This document shows, in pieces, positions 25,970-38,569 of a DNA stretch of 64,000 nucleotides. The position numbers and the translations under genes were made by a program. How positions within the stretch are numbered: the stretch's first letter is position 1; every line of letters starts with the position of its first letter. The notes below the pieces were generated by a model. That model saw only the letters and a list, made by a program, of their open reading frames with translations, made no database searches and was not told where the DNA came from. The DNA comes from Stomorhina lunata (lineage: Eukaryota > Arthropoda > Insecta > Diptera > Rhiniidae), in NCBI GenBank assembly GCA_933228675.1, contig OW121743.1, forward strand, positions 54,252,903 to 54,316,902, written 5' to 3'.

Positions 25970-26959
25970 CGTCTGTCTGTCTGTCTGTTGAAATCAAGTT
26001 TCTGAAGCCCCTGGAGGATGGACTTAAATAAATTATATATCAGATTTTAGGAAATTCTCCCGCAATGAACGCTATTAAATTTCATTAAAATCGATTTATA
26101 AACACCGAAAATATCGAAAAAATACCAAAAATTAGACGAAAATTTTAAAATTTTTGATTGAAACACACTTTTAAATAACAAGATAAAAATGATACTTCTG
26201 GTGTACATGTGATAATATGTTATATATCAGATTGTAGGAAATAGTTTCCCAAAGCACTCTGTAAAATTTTATCAAAATCGGTCCATAAACAACTGAGACA
26301 TCGATAAAACACTGAATTAAATGTATCGCAAATTGCCCAAAGTTCGCATTAGAGAATGTTTGTTGAAAAAATTAAATGTAGAAATAGGAAAAACCATCCT
26401 CCTTTAGCACGGACCTGCATAAATTTTATATCAGATTTTAGGAAATTCCCCCGCCAAGCACGTTATTAAATTTTATCAGAAGCGGTCCATAAACAATTGA
26501 GATATCGCCATAACACTACATTTGATGTACAGCAAATTGCCCAAAGTACGTGTCTAAGAAATTTTGTTTACGTTTTGTAAGTATTGTTTTAGCGATATCT
26601 CAGGTGTTTATGGACCGATTGTGATGAAATTTGACATCGTTCTTTGTGTGAGGATTTTCTAAAATCTATACTCCACAAATCTGATTACCAATACCATTCA
26701 AATTGTACCGATCAACTCAGAATCGGCAGGAGAATCGATTTCGCGACCTCCGTCCATCCGTCTGTTTGTTTGTCCGTCCGTCCGTCTGTTTTTTTGTCCG
26801 TCCGTCTACCTGTCTGTAATTTTTATACCCTTCACCAATAGGTGCAAGGGTATTATAAGTTTGTGATTCCGTTTGTAATTTTTTTATTAGTGATCGTAGA
26901 CCCCATAAAAATTATACCGATCGACTCAGAATCGGGAGGAGAATCGATTAAGCGATGTC

Positions 26960-26991
<32 letters not shown>

Positions 26992-29013
26992 CGTCTGTCT
27001 GTCTGTCTGTTGAAATCAAGTTTCTGAAGCCCCTGGAGGATGGACTTAAATAAATTATATATCAGATTTTAGGAAATTCTCCCGCAATGAACGCTATTAA
27101 ATTTCATTAAAATCGATTTATAAACACCGAAAATATCGAAAAAATACCAAAAATTAGACGAAAATTTTAAAATTTTTGATTGAAACACACTTTTAAATAA
27201 CAAGATAAAAATGATACTTCTGGTGTACATGTGATAATATGTTATATATCAGATTGTAGGAAATAGTTTCCCAAAGCACTCTGTAAAATTTTATCAAAAT
27301 CGGTCCATAAACAACTGAGACATCGATAAAACACTGAATTAAATGTATCGCAAATTGCCCAAAGTTCGCATTAGAGAATGTTTGTTGAAAAAATTAAATG
27401 TAGAAATAGGAAAAACCATCCTCCTTTAGCACGGACCTGCATAAATTTTATATCAGATTTTAGGAAATTCCCCCGCCAAGCACGTTATTAAATTTTATCA
27501 GAAGCGGTCCATAAACAATTGAGATATCGCCATAACACTACATTTGATGTACAGCAAATTGCCCAAAGTACGTGTCTAAGAAATTTTGTTTACGTTTTGT
27601 AAGTATTGTTTTAGCGATATCTCAGGTGTTTATGGACCGATTGTGATGAAATTTGACATCGTTCTTTGTGTGAGGATTTTCTAAAATCTATACTCCACAA
27701 ATCTGATTACCAATACCATTCAAATTGTACCGATCAACTCAGAATCGGCAGGAGAATCGATTTCGCGACCTCCGTCCATCCGTCTGTTTGTTTGTCCGTC
27801 CGTCCGTCTGTTTTTTTGTCCGTCCGTCTACCTGTCTGTAATTTTTTCAGTTGTAGTCAAGTTTTTAGAGCTCCTGATTTGTCGATATCTCAGGTGTTTA
27901 TTTTGATGAAATTTAATAGCGTCCTTCGCAGGGGATTACCTAAATCCTGATGCATTCGGTAATTTGTGGTAGATATAATTTAGCGTTTAAGTGATGGTGT
28001 TTTAATCGACAATGATAAAATTCAGGGTGGGACAATATCCTAAAATTTTGTGTAAAATCCAGGAGCTCCACAAATCTGATTTTAGCAATAGTCTTAATTT
28101 TGTGTCTGACTTTTGAACACTATGATAACATTTGAGAATGTATTATATATCAAATTATAGGTAATCTTCCTAGGAAGTACAAAAATGCAGCTAATTACAT
28201 GATATCCGTTCAAAACCTACATATGTATGTAAGTATCTCACATATCAACAAAAATTTAAATTTTTTAATTGCAATTGGGAGAAATCCGTTCACGTTTGAC
28301 AATTGATCCCTTATAACTTCGCCTAAGATACGATGATGACATTTAGTATTAAGACGTTGTACAATATTGATATTCAGGGCGATAGCGCCTAAAATAAACT
28401 TTCTAGAGGGACAACATTTGACAAAAGTATTTCTGATCTCTTGAAAAGTTCAATATTGAAAATGGGCGAGCTCTATTCACATTTAGTGAAATCTCCCATA
28501 TAACCCCGACCGGGAATCGATTTAATGCTGATAAATTAAATCACATTAAAATTGCACAAGGAACTTGAGAAAAACTTTCCAAACATCCATCGGACAGATC
28601 GAAAGAACAATACATCCCAAATATTATTGATGAAGTGTTCATTTTAATTAATTAACTAACTTCAGATTAATAAGTAAATCTTTAATAACTTTTCCGACAA
28701 AGCTGTTATCCATCCATTCAAAAGCTATATATTTCACGTATGTATCTAAAACTAAGAGTGTATACCCTATAATTTTAAGGCTTATCATTGTTAAAGCCCA
28801 ACCTGCCCAACCTAACCTTTGGGTGCATAACTATTCTAGATGATGACGCCACCGAAAAGCTTTTCTTTTTCCGACTCTTAATTTTAAAGACTCTTTGCAT
28901 ATAATACTAGTATAACCAAATTTTGCTAGGAATTACATTAAGTACTTTTGCAACGCCATTGGTGAAGGGTATCCAAGATTCGGCAAAGCCGAATATACCA
29001 CTCTTACTTGTTT
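25802..29013 (-). mobile_element. DINE-like element, family A copy 2 (inverted, 3.2 kb)
   Basis: Reverse-orientation family A: opens TATACCCTTCACCAATAGG and closes with the reverse of AACAAGTAAGAGTGGTATATTCGGC. It carries a 1022-bp duplication of its 3' end (25802-26823 repeated at 26824-27845), joined in TGTCTGTAATTTTT. It lacks the ~360 bp seen at 10900-11260. The empty site at 23541-23570 shows the insertion was into CACATTTTTTATTTATTG with at most a 2-bp (TT) duplication. No real ORF; the 61- and 94-residue frames are repeat read-through. Confidence 0.8.
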
Positions 29014-29900
29014 ATTTATTGAATCTTCAAAAAATTTGATTTTTTTGAATTTTTGTATGAAAAACTTTAAAGTCGATTTTCTCGTTAACTATGATAGCTA
29101 GAGAAAAATAACGATATCATGCGATAACGAAATCCTGTGATCATTCGAAAAACTTGATTTTTTTGAAATTTGTTTTTGAAAAACTTTAATGTCAATTTTC
29201 TCGTTAACTATGATAGCTAGAGCAAAAACAACGAAATCCTGTGATCATTCAAAAAAAATTTTTGTTTTTAACTTTAAAGTCGATTTTCTCGTTAACTATG
29301 ATAGCTAGACCAAAAATAACGAAATCCTGTGATCACTTAAAAAATTGATTTTTTCTTATCATAGTCGGGACTATGATAAGATCATAGTCGGGGTTATCAT
29401 AGTCGGGGCTATGATAAGATCATAGTCGGGGTTATCATAGTCCCGATCATAGTCAGGACTACGATGAGATTATAGTAGGGAACATGATAAAATCATAGTC
29501 ATGAGTATGATAAAATCATAGTCGGGACCATAATAAGATCATAGTCGGGACTATGATAAGACCACAGTCGGGGCTATGATAAGATCATGGTTGGGCTATG
29601 ATAAGATCATAGTCGGGAATATGATAAGATCATAGTCAGGACTACGATGAGAATATGATAAAATCATGGTCTGGACTTTGTTAAAATCATAGTCGGGAAT
29701 ATGATAAGATCATAGTTGGGACTATGATAAGATCATAGCCGTTACTATTTTAAGGTCATAGATAAGATCATAGTCGGGACTATGATAGGATAGGTCATAG
29801 TCTTAACTATGATTAGATCATAGTCGGGTCTAAGCTAAGATCATTTTTGGGATGATAAGATCATAGTCTCGGTTATGATAAAGTAATGGTATGGACTATC
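29014..29900. repeat. Interstitial repeat and 23-bp satellite, right edge
   Basis: 29014-29350 repeats the three ~100-bp units of 23546-23897. From 29355 the palindromic satellite resumes, then becomes irregular (units with insertions and partial units) and fades out by about 29900. Confidence 0.85.
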
Positions 29901-30595
29901 AAATCTAAAAAATTATATTTCAATTGAATATTCTCCCATAAAAATTTTAATTCTATCCAGGAAATTTTTAAACTTCACCAGACATGTGATAATTATCTTA
30001 ATACATAGTAATTGATCTTAAAGATCAATTATTCTTTATAGTTTAAGTAACAATAACAAAAAGATCTTAAACAAATACAAATTACCTCTCAACGATATTT
30101 CAAAGTAAGCTCCAATTTCTATACTTTTTTGCTGATATTCAAACATGACTTGAACTCTAATTGACTTCATTACATACAACATGATCTGTTTCTACTTCTT
30201 CCTAACTTCTTTCCCTCAGACTTCTCTTCCTTGATGTATTCAACCAAGATCTTTGCATTTCTTTCAATTACAATACTTAAGCCTAAATGTAACTTTAAAC
30301 TAATTTCATTTAACAACCAATAAATTTCAACATTGAAATTGTAATTAATGCTCCTCAAACTAAAATACGAACGAATGAAAAAAATCTAAAGTCTGCTAAA
30401 AGATAAAATCCAATTTTCAAACCTTCATTAGCAACAAGATCATGCTCTTACACATTTTAGAGTCAATTTGCACACACTTATCGCTATTCACGAAGCGGTA
30501 AAAGAATATCGGAATACGGAATACACCACAAACAAATGGCAAAGAATCAAATAAACAAACCAGAATCTACCTCAACATAAAAACCATTTGGATAA
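29901..30595. other. Non-coding AT-rich stretch
   Basis: No gene or repeat seen apart from general AT richness. A 62-codon minus frame at 30170-30358 has no recognisable domain and is left uncalled. Confidence 0.5.
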
Positions 30596-30817
30596 GAAGA
30601 TTCGACTGCTGCTATGGTTGCCTTTATAGAGTCACAAACAGAGCTGACGACAAATGTCGTCGTAAATTTTAGTTTTTCGTAAAATACTCAACCGGTTTGT
30701 TGAGTGAAAAAGAAACTTTGAGCAGAAACTGCACAAAATTGAGTGTTTTATTTTTAGGAAGTCAAAAAAAAAAAATTTAGTAAAATTATAAACGAACTGC
30801 AATAAACTAAAACAATG

Positions 30818-31370
30818 ATACGATCATAGAATTGACTATGATTTTATTATAGTCCAGACTTTGACATTATTGTTGGTACTTTGGTAAGATCATAGTCTGG
30901 AAGATGATAAAACATATTCGAGACTATGATAGGATTATGGTCGATAGGATGAAATGATGAAATCATAGTCGAGACCATGATATCATCACAGTTTGGAATT
31001 TTATGTAATTGGATTTTAGGAAGATCATAGTTAAGATAATGACAAGATAATTAAATTCTACATTATCACAAGATGACAGTGAGGACTATGACTTTTTAGA
31101 CTACGATAGGGTCATAGTTAAGACCATAACTAGGTCACATTCTAGATTAAGACGAGATAATAGTCTGGACTACTATAGTCTGAACAGTATTTAGACATGA
31201 ATTGACATAATGTAGACTATGATCTTTTCATAGTAAAGATCATAATCTGTGATAAGATCAAAGTCCGGACTTTTATAGTCGTGAATTTAAGATCAAAGAA
31301 AGATCATAATCTGTGATGACTTTTGTAGTCGTGAATTTAAGATCAAAGTCTGGGAATGTAGGATGAAGGC
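30818..31370. repeat. Degenerate 23-bp satellite
   Basis: Scattered, diverged units (ATAGTCCAGACTTTG, GACTATGATAGG, TCATAGTCGAGACC) with irregular spacing. A second copy lies at 34908-35450 as part of the tandem duplication. Confidence 0.75.
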
Positions 31371-31652
31371 AGTAGTGTCTGTGGAAATTTGATTTTAACT
31401 TTCCCCTATTATACATATCGAGCCCTTATATTAAAATGATCGCAAGCGACAGGAAAAATATTGATCGTAAGCGATCATCGAAGATTCGACTGCTGCTATT
31501 GTTGCCTTTATAGAGTCGCAAACAGAGCTGACGACAAATGACGTCGTAAATTTTAGTTTTTCGTAAAATACTCAACCGGTTTGTTGAGTGAAAAAGAAAC
31601 TTTGGACAGAACTGCATAAAATTGAGTGTTTTATTTTTAGGAAGTCAAAAAA

Positions 31653-33675
31653 AAAACAAGTAAGAGTGGTATATTCGGCTTTGCCGAATCTTGGATACCC
31701 TTCACCAATGGCGTTGCAAAAGTACTTAATGTAATTCCTAGCAAAATTTGGTTATACTAGTATTATATGCAAAGAGTCTTTAAAATTAAGAGTCGGAAAA
31801 AGAAAAGCTTTTCGGTGGCGTCATCATCTAGAATAGTTATGCACCCAAAGGTTAGGTTGGGCAGGTTGGGCTTTAACAATGATAAGCCTTAAAATTATAG
31901 GGTATACACTCTTAGTTTTAGATACATACGTGAAATATATAGCTTTTGAATGGATGGATAACAGCTTTGTCGGAAAAGTTATTAAAGATTTACTTATTAA
32001 TCTGAAGTTAGTTAATTAATTAAAATGAACACTTCATCAATAATATTTGGGATGTATTGTTCTTTCGATCTGTCCGATGGATGTTTGGAAAGTTTTTCTC
32101 AAGTTCCTTGTGCAATTTTAATGTGATTTAATTTATCAGCATTAAATCGATTCCCGGTCGGGGTTATATGGGAGATTTCACTAAATGTGAATAGAGCTCG
32201 CCCATTTTCAATATTGAACTTTTCAAGAGATCAGAAATACTTTTGTCAAATGTTGTCCCTCTAGAAAGTTTATTTTAGGCGCTATCGCCCTGAATATCAA
32301 TATTGTACAACGTCTTAATACTAAATGTCATCATCGTATCTTAGGCGAAGTTATAAGGGATCAATTGTCAAACGTGAACGGATTTCTCCCAATTGCAATT
32401 AAAAAATTTAAATTTTTGTTGATATGTGAGATACTTACATACATATGTAGGTTTTGAACGGATATCATGTAATTAGCTGCATTTTTGTACTTCCTAGGAA
32501 GATTACCTATAATTTGATATATAATACATTCTCAAATGTTATCATAGTGTTCAAAAGTCAGACACAAAATTAAGACTATTGCTAAAATCAGATTTGTGGA
32601 GCTCCTGGATTTTACACAAAATTTTAGGATATTGTCCCACCCTGAATTTTATCATTGTCGATTAAAACACCATCACTTAAACGCTAAATTATATCTACCA
32701 CAAATTACCGAATGCATCAGGATTTAGGTAATCCCCTGCGAAGGACGCTATTAAATTTCATCAAAATAAACACCTGAGATATCGACAAATCAGGAGCTCT
32801 AAAAACTTGACTACAACTGAAAAAATTACAGACAGGTAGACGGACGGACAAAAAAACAGACGGACGGACGGACAAACAAACAGACGGATGGACGGAGGTC
32901 GCGAAATCGATTCTCCTGCCGATTCTGAGTTGATCGGTACAATTTGAATGGTATTGGTAATCAGATTTGTGGAGTATAGATTTTAGAAAATCCTCACACA
33001 AAGAACGATGTCAAATTTCATCACAATCGGTCCATAAACACCTGAGATATCGCTAAAACAATACTTACAAAACGTAAACAAAATTTCTTAGACACGTACT
33101 TTGGGCAATTTGCTGTACATCAAATGTAGTGTTATGGCGATATCTCAATTGTTTATGGACCGCTTCTGATAAAATTTAATAACGTGCTTGGCGGGGGAAT
33201 TTCCTAAAATCTGATATAAAATTTATGCAGGTCCGTGCTAAAGGAGGATGGTTTTTCCTATTTCTACATTTAATTTTTTCAACAAACATTCTCTAATGCG
33301 AACTTTGGGCAATTTGCGATACATTTAATTCAGTGTTTTATCGATGTCTCAGTTGTTTATGGACCGATTTTGATAAAATTTTACAGAGTGCTTTGGGAAA
33401 CTATTTCCTACAATCTGATATATAACATATTATCACATGTACACCAGAAGTATCATTTTTATCTTGTTATTTAAAAGTGTGTTTCAATCAAAAATTTTAA
33501 AATTTTCGTCTAATTTTTGGTATTTTTTCGATATTTTCGGTGTTTATAAATCGATTTTAATGAAATTTAATAGCGTTCATTGCGGGAGAATTTCCTAAAA
33601 TCTGATATATAATTTATTTAAGTCCATCCTCCAGGGGCTTCAGAAACTTGATTTCAACAGACAGACAGACAGACG

Positions 33676-33707
<32 letters not shown>

Positions 33708-34697
33708 GACATCGCTTAATCGATTCTCCTCCCGATTCTGAGTCGATCGGTATAATTTTTATGGGGTCTACGATCACTAATAAAAAAATTACAAACGGAA
33801 TCACAAACTTATAATACCCTTTCACCTATTGGTGAAGGGTATAAAAATTACAGACAGGTAGACGGACGGACAAAAAAACAGACGGACGGACGGACAAACA
33901 AACAGACGGATGGACGGAGGTCGCGAAATCGATTCTCCTGCCGATTCTGAGTTGATCGGTACAATTTGAATGGTATTGGTAATCAGATTTGTGGAGTATA
34001 GATTTTAGAAAATCCTCACACAAAGAACGATGTCAAATTTCATCACAATCGGTCCATAAACACCTGAGATATCGCTAAAACAATACTTACAAAACGTAAA
34101 CAAAATTTCTTAGACACGTACTTTGGGCAATTTGCTGTACATCAAATGTAGTGTTATGGCGATATCTCAATTGTTTATGGACCGCTTCTGATAAAATTTA
34201 ATAACGTGCTTGGCGGGGGAATTTCCTAAAATCTGATATAAAATTTATGCAGGTCCGTGCTAAAGGAGGATGGTTTTTCCTATTTCTACATTTAATTTTT
34301 TCAACAAACATTCTCTAATGCGAACTTTGGGCAATTTGCGATACATTTAATTCAGTGTTTTATCGATGTCTCAGTTGTTTATGGACCGATTTTGATAAAA
34401 TTTTACAGAGTGCTTTGGGAAACTATTTCCTACAATCTGATATATAACATATTATCACATGTACACCAGAAGTATCATTTTTATCTTGTTATTTAAAAGT
34501 GTGTTTCAATCAAAAATTTTAAAATTTTCGTCTAATTTTTGGTATTTTTTCGATATTTTCGGTGTTTATAAATCGATTTTAATGAAATTTAATAGCGTTC
34601 ATTGCGGGAGAATTTCCTAAAATCTGATATATAATTTATTTAAGTCCATCCTCCAGGGGCTTCAGAAACTTGATTTCAACAGACAGACAGACAGACG

Positions 34698-34729
<32 letters not shown>

Positions 34730-34864
34730 GACATCGCTTAATCGATTCTCCTCCCGATTCTGAGTCGATCGGTATAATTTTTATGGGGTCTACGATCACT
34801 AATAAAAAAATTACAAACGGAATCACAAACTTATAATACCCTTTCACCTATTGGTGAAGGGTAT
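31653..34864 (+). mobile_element. DINE-like element, family A copy 3 (3.2 kb)
   Basis: Same element as 25802-29013 but in the opposite orientation: AACAAGTAAGAGTGGTAT at the left, GGTGAAGGGTATAAAA at the right. It shares the same 1022-bp 3' duplication (offset 1022 between 32821-33842 and 33843-34864) and is nearly identical throughout. One visible difference is C at 26845 where this copy has A-equivalent sequence in its hairpin. Together with copy 2 it forms a 3.2-kb inverted repeat with a ~2.64-kb spacer. Confidence 0.8.
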
Positions 34865-34907
34865 AAAAAAAAATTAGTAAAATTATAAACGAACTGCAAT
34901 AAACTAA

Positions 34908-35450
34908 AACAATGATACGATCATAGAATTGACTATGATTTTATTATAGTCCAGACTTTGACATTATTGTTGGTACTTTGGTAAGATCATAGTCTGGAAG
35001 ATGATAAAACATATTCGAGACTATGATAGGATTATGGTCGAGGACATGATGAAATCATAGTCGAGACCATGATATCATCACAGTTTGGAATTTTATGAAA
35101 TTGGATTTTAGGAAGATCATAGTTAAGATAATGATAAGATAATTAAATTCTACATTATCACAAGATGACAGTGAGGACTATGACTTTTTAGACTACGATA
35201 GGGTCATAGTTAAGACCATAACTAGATCACATTCTAGATTAAGACGAGATAATAGTCTGGACTACTATAGTCTGAACAGCATTCAGACATGAATTGACAT
35301 AGTGTAGACTATGATCTTTTCATAGTAAAGATCATAATCTGTGATAAGATCAAAGTCCGGACTTTTATAGTCGTGAATTTAAGATCAAAGAAAAATCATA
35401 ATCTGTGATGACTTTTGTAGTTGTGAATTTAAGATCAAAGTCTGGGAATG
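34908..35450. repeat. Degenerate 23-bp satellite (duplicate)
   Basis: Second copy of the diverged satellite at 30818-31370, with small differences (for example GTCGAGGACATGATG versus GTCGATAGGATGAAATGATG). Confidence 0.75.
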
Positions 35451-35605
35451 TAGGATGAAGGTAGTAGTGTCTGTGGAAATTTGATTTTAACTTTCCCCTA
35501 TTATACATATCGAGCCCTTATATTAAAATGATCGCAAGCGGCAGGAAAAATATTGATCTTAATTAAACAAAATGTTTTGGTCATAACATTTTTGCTCTTT
35601 GTTAG

Positions 35606-36352
35606 TTTTTTTTTTTTTTTATTGGACCAACACTCAGGGGATGACCCCTACGTATGCATATGCAATGTGATGGAACTAGGAAAAAAAGTTGTGGAAAGGA
35701 GGATATAGGGGGTAGTGTTTGTGGATATTCGATTTGAACCTTTGGATATCATAATTAGAGGGGAAGACTGATGCAGGAAGTTTATTCCACATTCGTGCTG
35801 TGCGGCTAAAAAACGAGTTTTCTCTATAGTGCGTCGTGCGATCCACTGGAAAATCGACTACAAAGGGATGAGCCCTTGTTGAGTTACGTGTGCTACGAAG
35901 AAATGTACGGGTTTCTGGAACAAGATCCCTAATTTCGTTTGAGCACATGCCATTGTAGTAGCGATAGAACAGTGAAACGCAACCCACATTACGACGATGC
36001 TCCAATGAGGCAATAGAGTTGGCTACCCTACTGTCACCGATAAGCACCTTCGCCCTCTCTTGTACACGGTCGAGAAGCTCCAAAATAGACTTTGAAGCAC
36101 TGGCCCATACATGAGAGTTGTATTCCATTTTCGGTCGGATATAAGTGGTATAGATGTTAAGGAGATCAGTTGGAGTGAAGTATGTCTTACACCGCTTTAG
36201 AAAGCCGAGACACTTGAATGCTTCTTTCGACACTTGAAAAACGTGATTAGTCCAACGGACATCACACTGAATTTTCATGCCTAGAACATCAAGAGTTTCT
36301 GATTCCTCAATATTTATGCCACCCATAATTACAGATGAAGCAACATTGTTTT
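35606..36352 (-). pseudogene. 5'-truncated LINE 3' end (Jockey/CR1-type RT tail)
   Basis: The 216-codon minus frame (36326 to 35676, open upstream to about 36350) corresponds to the region after the RT catalytic core. It contains LDVLGMKI near residue 12, IYTTYIRPKMEYNSHVW (58-74), LDRVQERAKVLIGD (85-98), a SLEHRRNVGCVSLFYRYYNG segment (107-125), and STRAHPF..FRNSFFSRTARMWNKLP-like sequence (149-184). This order is typical of Jockey and CR1 group LINEs. The YxDD catalytic motif and endonuclease are absent. On the minus strand the copy ends in AAT followed by 15 A's (35620-35606), which looks like a retroposition poly(A) tail. It is a classic dead-on-arrival insertion, though this ORF piece is itself uninterrupted. 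Confidence 0.75.
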
Positions 36353-36555
36353 TAGTTTTACTTTAATAGCTTTTTAGCTACTGAACCTATTGGTCCGTAT
36401 AACTTTCGTAAATATAAACATATCGAAAAGATTTTTACACATTCGAAAACTACTTAATAAAGAAAGGAAAACATACTTACTGTACTACGTTATCTCTAAT
36501 AGTTAATGAGATATTTAACGGAATGTCGCTTACGATTATTTAAATCTAAGTTCTC

Positions 36556-37110
36556 GATATATGGAAGGGAAGACTACTGCGGAAAGTTTCTTCCACATTC
36601 GAACATTGCAGCTTTAGAACGAATTTTTTCAGTAATGCTTTGTACGGTCTAATGGCTAGTCGACCATAGATAGATGCGCTCTAGAAGCAAGACGCGTGTT
36701 TTGCAAAGATATACGGTTTTCGGGATCAAGATTCCTGATCTCTTTAGAATCTATGCCAATGTAGTAGCGATAGAACTATGCTCCAGTGAGTCAATGTAGT
36801 TGGTTACCATACTGTCGCCTACAAGCAACTTTGCCCTATCCAGTAAGCGGTCGAGAAGCTCCAAAATGCCTTTCGAAGTACCTTCCATACATGAGAATTG
36901 TATTCCATTTTCGTTCGGATAAATAGTAAGAAATCGTGTGGAGTCAATACCCTTTGAACCGTTTTCCAAAGCCGAGACACTTGTATGCTCCTTTCTACAT
37001 TTGAAAAAAGTACCTAGTCCAACGAATATCACACTGTATTCTCTTGCGCAGAACATAAAGAGCTTCTGATTCCTTAATATTTGAACCACCCATGATCACC
37101 AATAAAGCAA
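36556..37110 (-). pseudogene. Second, decayed copy of the same LINE 3' end
   Basis: Homologous to the 35.7-36.35 kb copy: the minus frame 37089-36751 retains KGILELLDRLLDRAKLLVGD and SLEHS, but the sequence is interrupted by frameshifts and deletions. GAAGACT..GGAAAGTTT..TTCCACATTCG at the left matches 35758-35800. Clearly older than its neighbour. Confidence 0.65.
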
Positions 37111-37126
37111 AATAATCTGAAGTTTG

Positions 37127-37330
37127 GGTGTATTAAATGTGAGATGAGATGGAGTGAAGTATTGTTTGAATCGTTTTCAAAGCCGAGACACTTAAATTCT
37201 TCATTCTACACTTGAAAAATATGTCTTGTCTAACGGATACCACAATATATTCTCACATTCAAAGCATCGAGAGCTTCTGATTTCTTAATATTTTAACCAC
37301 CCACGATTACATGATCGGACGAGATCATAT
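37127..37330 (-). pseudogene. Third, partial copy of the same LINE 3' end
   Basis: About 200 bp matching only the upstream part of the first copy (compare GTGAAGTAT..AAGCCGAGACACTT and GAGCTTCTGATT.CTTAATATTT with 36174-36325). It is heavily mutated with no usable frame. Three adjacent same-strand copies in increasing states of decay suggest old tandem duplication rather than three insertions. Confidence 0.55.
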
Positions 37331-38569
37331 TTCTAACATACAGCATTGGGTCTTCCTGGCGTTAAAATAGACTCTATTTGCGCTTACCCAATCACTTAAA
37401 ACAAGGTTAGACTTGGCTTTTTTACAACAATCGAAACAATTGAGAAACTTCGCTATTTGGTTTTAGCCGATAATAGTTTAAAAGTAGAGAGATTGTGGAC
37501 TTGAATGATCACTTCTGTATGAGATAGCTTTTTACAAAATGGCTGCCGCATTTACTCAGAATCAACCACCAACGCAAAGGTTTCAATATTTCTGATTTAT
37601 TTTTTGGAGTTTTTTAGCAGCAAAAATGGAAAAATGTTTGCACCGTTTCATAATCGTAGGCTTGTCGGGGTAAATCGGCGCTAAGGAAGGCAAAAGTGTG
37701 TTTGTCTGCCACTAAAGTTGTATTTTGGAATGTAGGGGGTATATTCTATATACATTAACTACCTTCAAATTGTGAAAACAATCTATGTGAAAATATTGTA
37801 ACTTATTGCATCGAGTCAATGAACAATTGAGAAAAAACGACCACATTTAGCCAAGAAAAAGTTTGTTTTCCACCAGAAAAGTACAAGGGTAGATATATGT
37901 ACAGTTTCCGTGGCTAAAATCCATTAATTGTGTTACGAATTGTCCCTCATCCGCCATATTTTTCAGGGTTTGACATCAAATCTCTATTCGCAGAGCCATT
38001 TCCTTAAAACTTGAATATTTCTTGATCGTTAACTTGAAGCTCTGCAGAGATAAGACTCCAACCAGAAATCATCTTCCAAATAATGCCTATTTTGTGACCT
38101 CGACAAATCATTTTTTTCAGAAGGGATAAAAAGATTGGAGAAACGTTTATAGACCTATGTTTTAGTGTAATAAAACCGTGTTTTATTCAAAAATTTATAT
38201 TTATTTTTTTTATCAAATGTGAGATTAAAGTGGTTAAAAAACAATGAAAAATACAAAAACGCACCAACAAACATATGTACATTTCATGAGCACGTGTGTG
38301 TGCCTTAGCTTTCTCTCAGTGGATAATCTTTATTAGTTGTTTCCGAATTCGAGTAAAAGCGGTATTTTTTTATGGTACTCTTCAAAACGACCATACGGCG
38401 AATCAATGTATGGAAGTGCAACACCTTTATATTATAGAGTCTTTGCTCGGACTTATTGATCTGTCCTCGTACATTTTACATTTCTCAAAGAATTGTTAGG
38501 CGTTCTTCGTAAGAGTTGCTCGACATCGTTTGCTTTACCAATATCTGTTGAACCTTTTTTCTTTTTGAT
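37331..38569. other. Non-coding stretch of ordinary complexity
   Basis: No recognisable gene. The 67-codon frame at 38296-38499 shows no domain, and I see no RNA gene. It could be intronic or intergenic host DNA between repeat blocks. Confidence 0.5.

Larger units (their letters stand above)
21852..29546. repeat. ~2.24-kb tandem duplication, right copy interrupted
   Basis: Sequence from 21852 to 24094 is repeated from 24095 at an offset of 2243, with the same unit-by-unit satellite variants (for example the TTTAGGAGTATAATAAG and GGCGGGATTATG units). The right copy is interrupted at the CACATTTTT/TTTATTTATTG point by the 3.2-kb family A insertion and resumes at 29014, ending near 29546. Only occasional differences are visible (for example AACGAAATCATGCG versus AACGATATCATGCG). 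Confidence 0.85.
30596..35558. repeat. ~0.88-kb tandem duplication, right copy interrupted
   Basis: The segment 30596-31479 (starting GAAGATTCGACTGCTGCTAT, containing CTCAACCGGTTTGTTGAGTG and degenerate satellite) repeats from 31480. The right copy is broken in its poly-A run after AGGAAGTC by the second 3.2-kb family A element and resumes at 34865 with TTAGTAAAATTATAAACG, ending near 35558. The left copy (12 A's then TTTAG) is the empty site. Confidence 0.85.

Noticed and set aside
25820..34847. Repeated 61- to 94-residue frames such as those starting MKGYYKFVIPF
   Set aside because: They lie across DINE-like element ends and CAGA sites, are copied with the element, and match no protein family I know.
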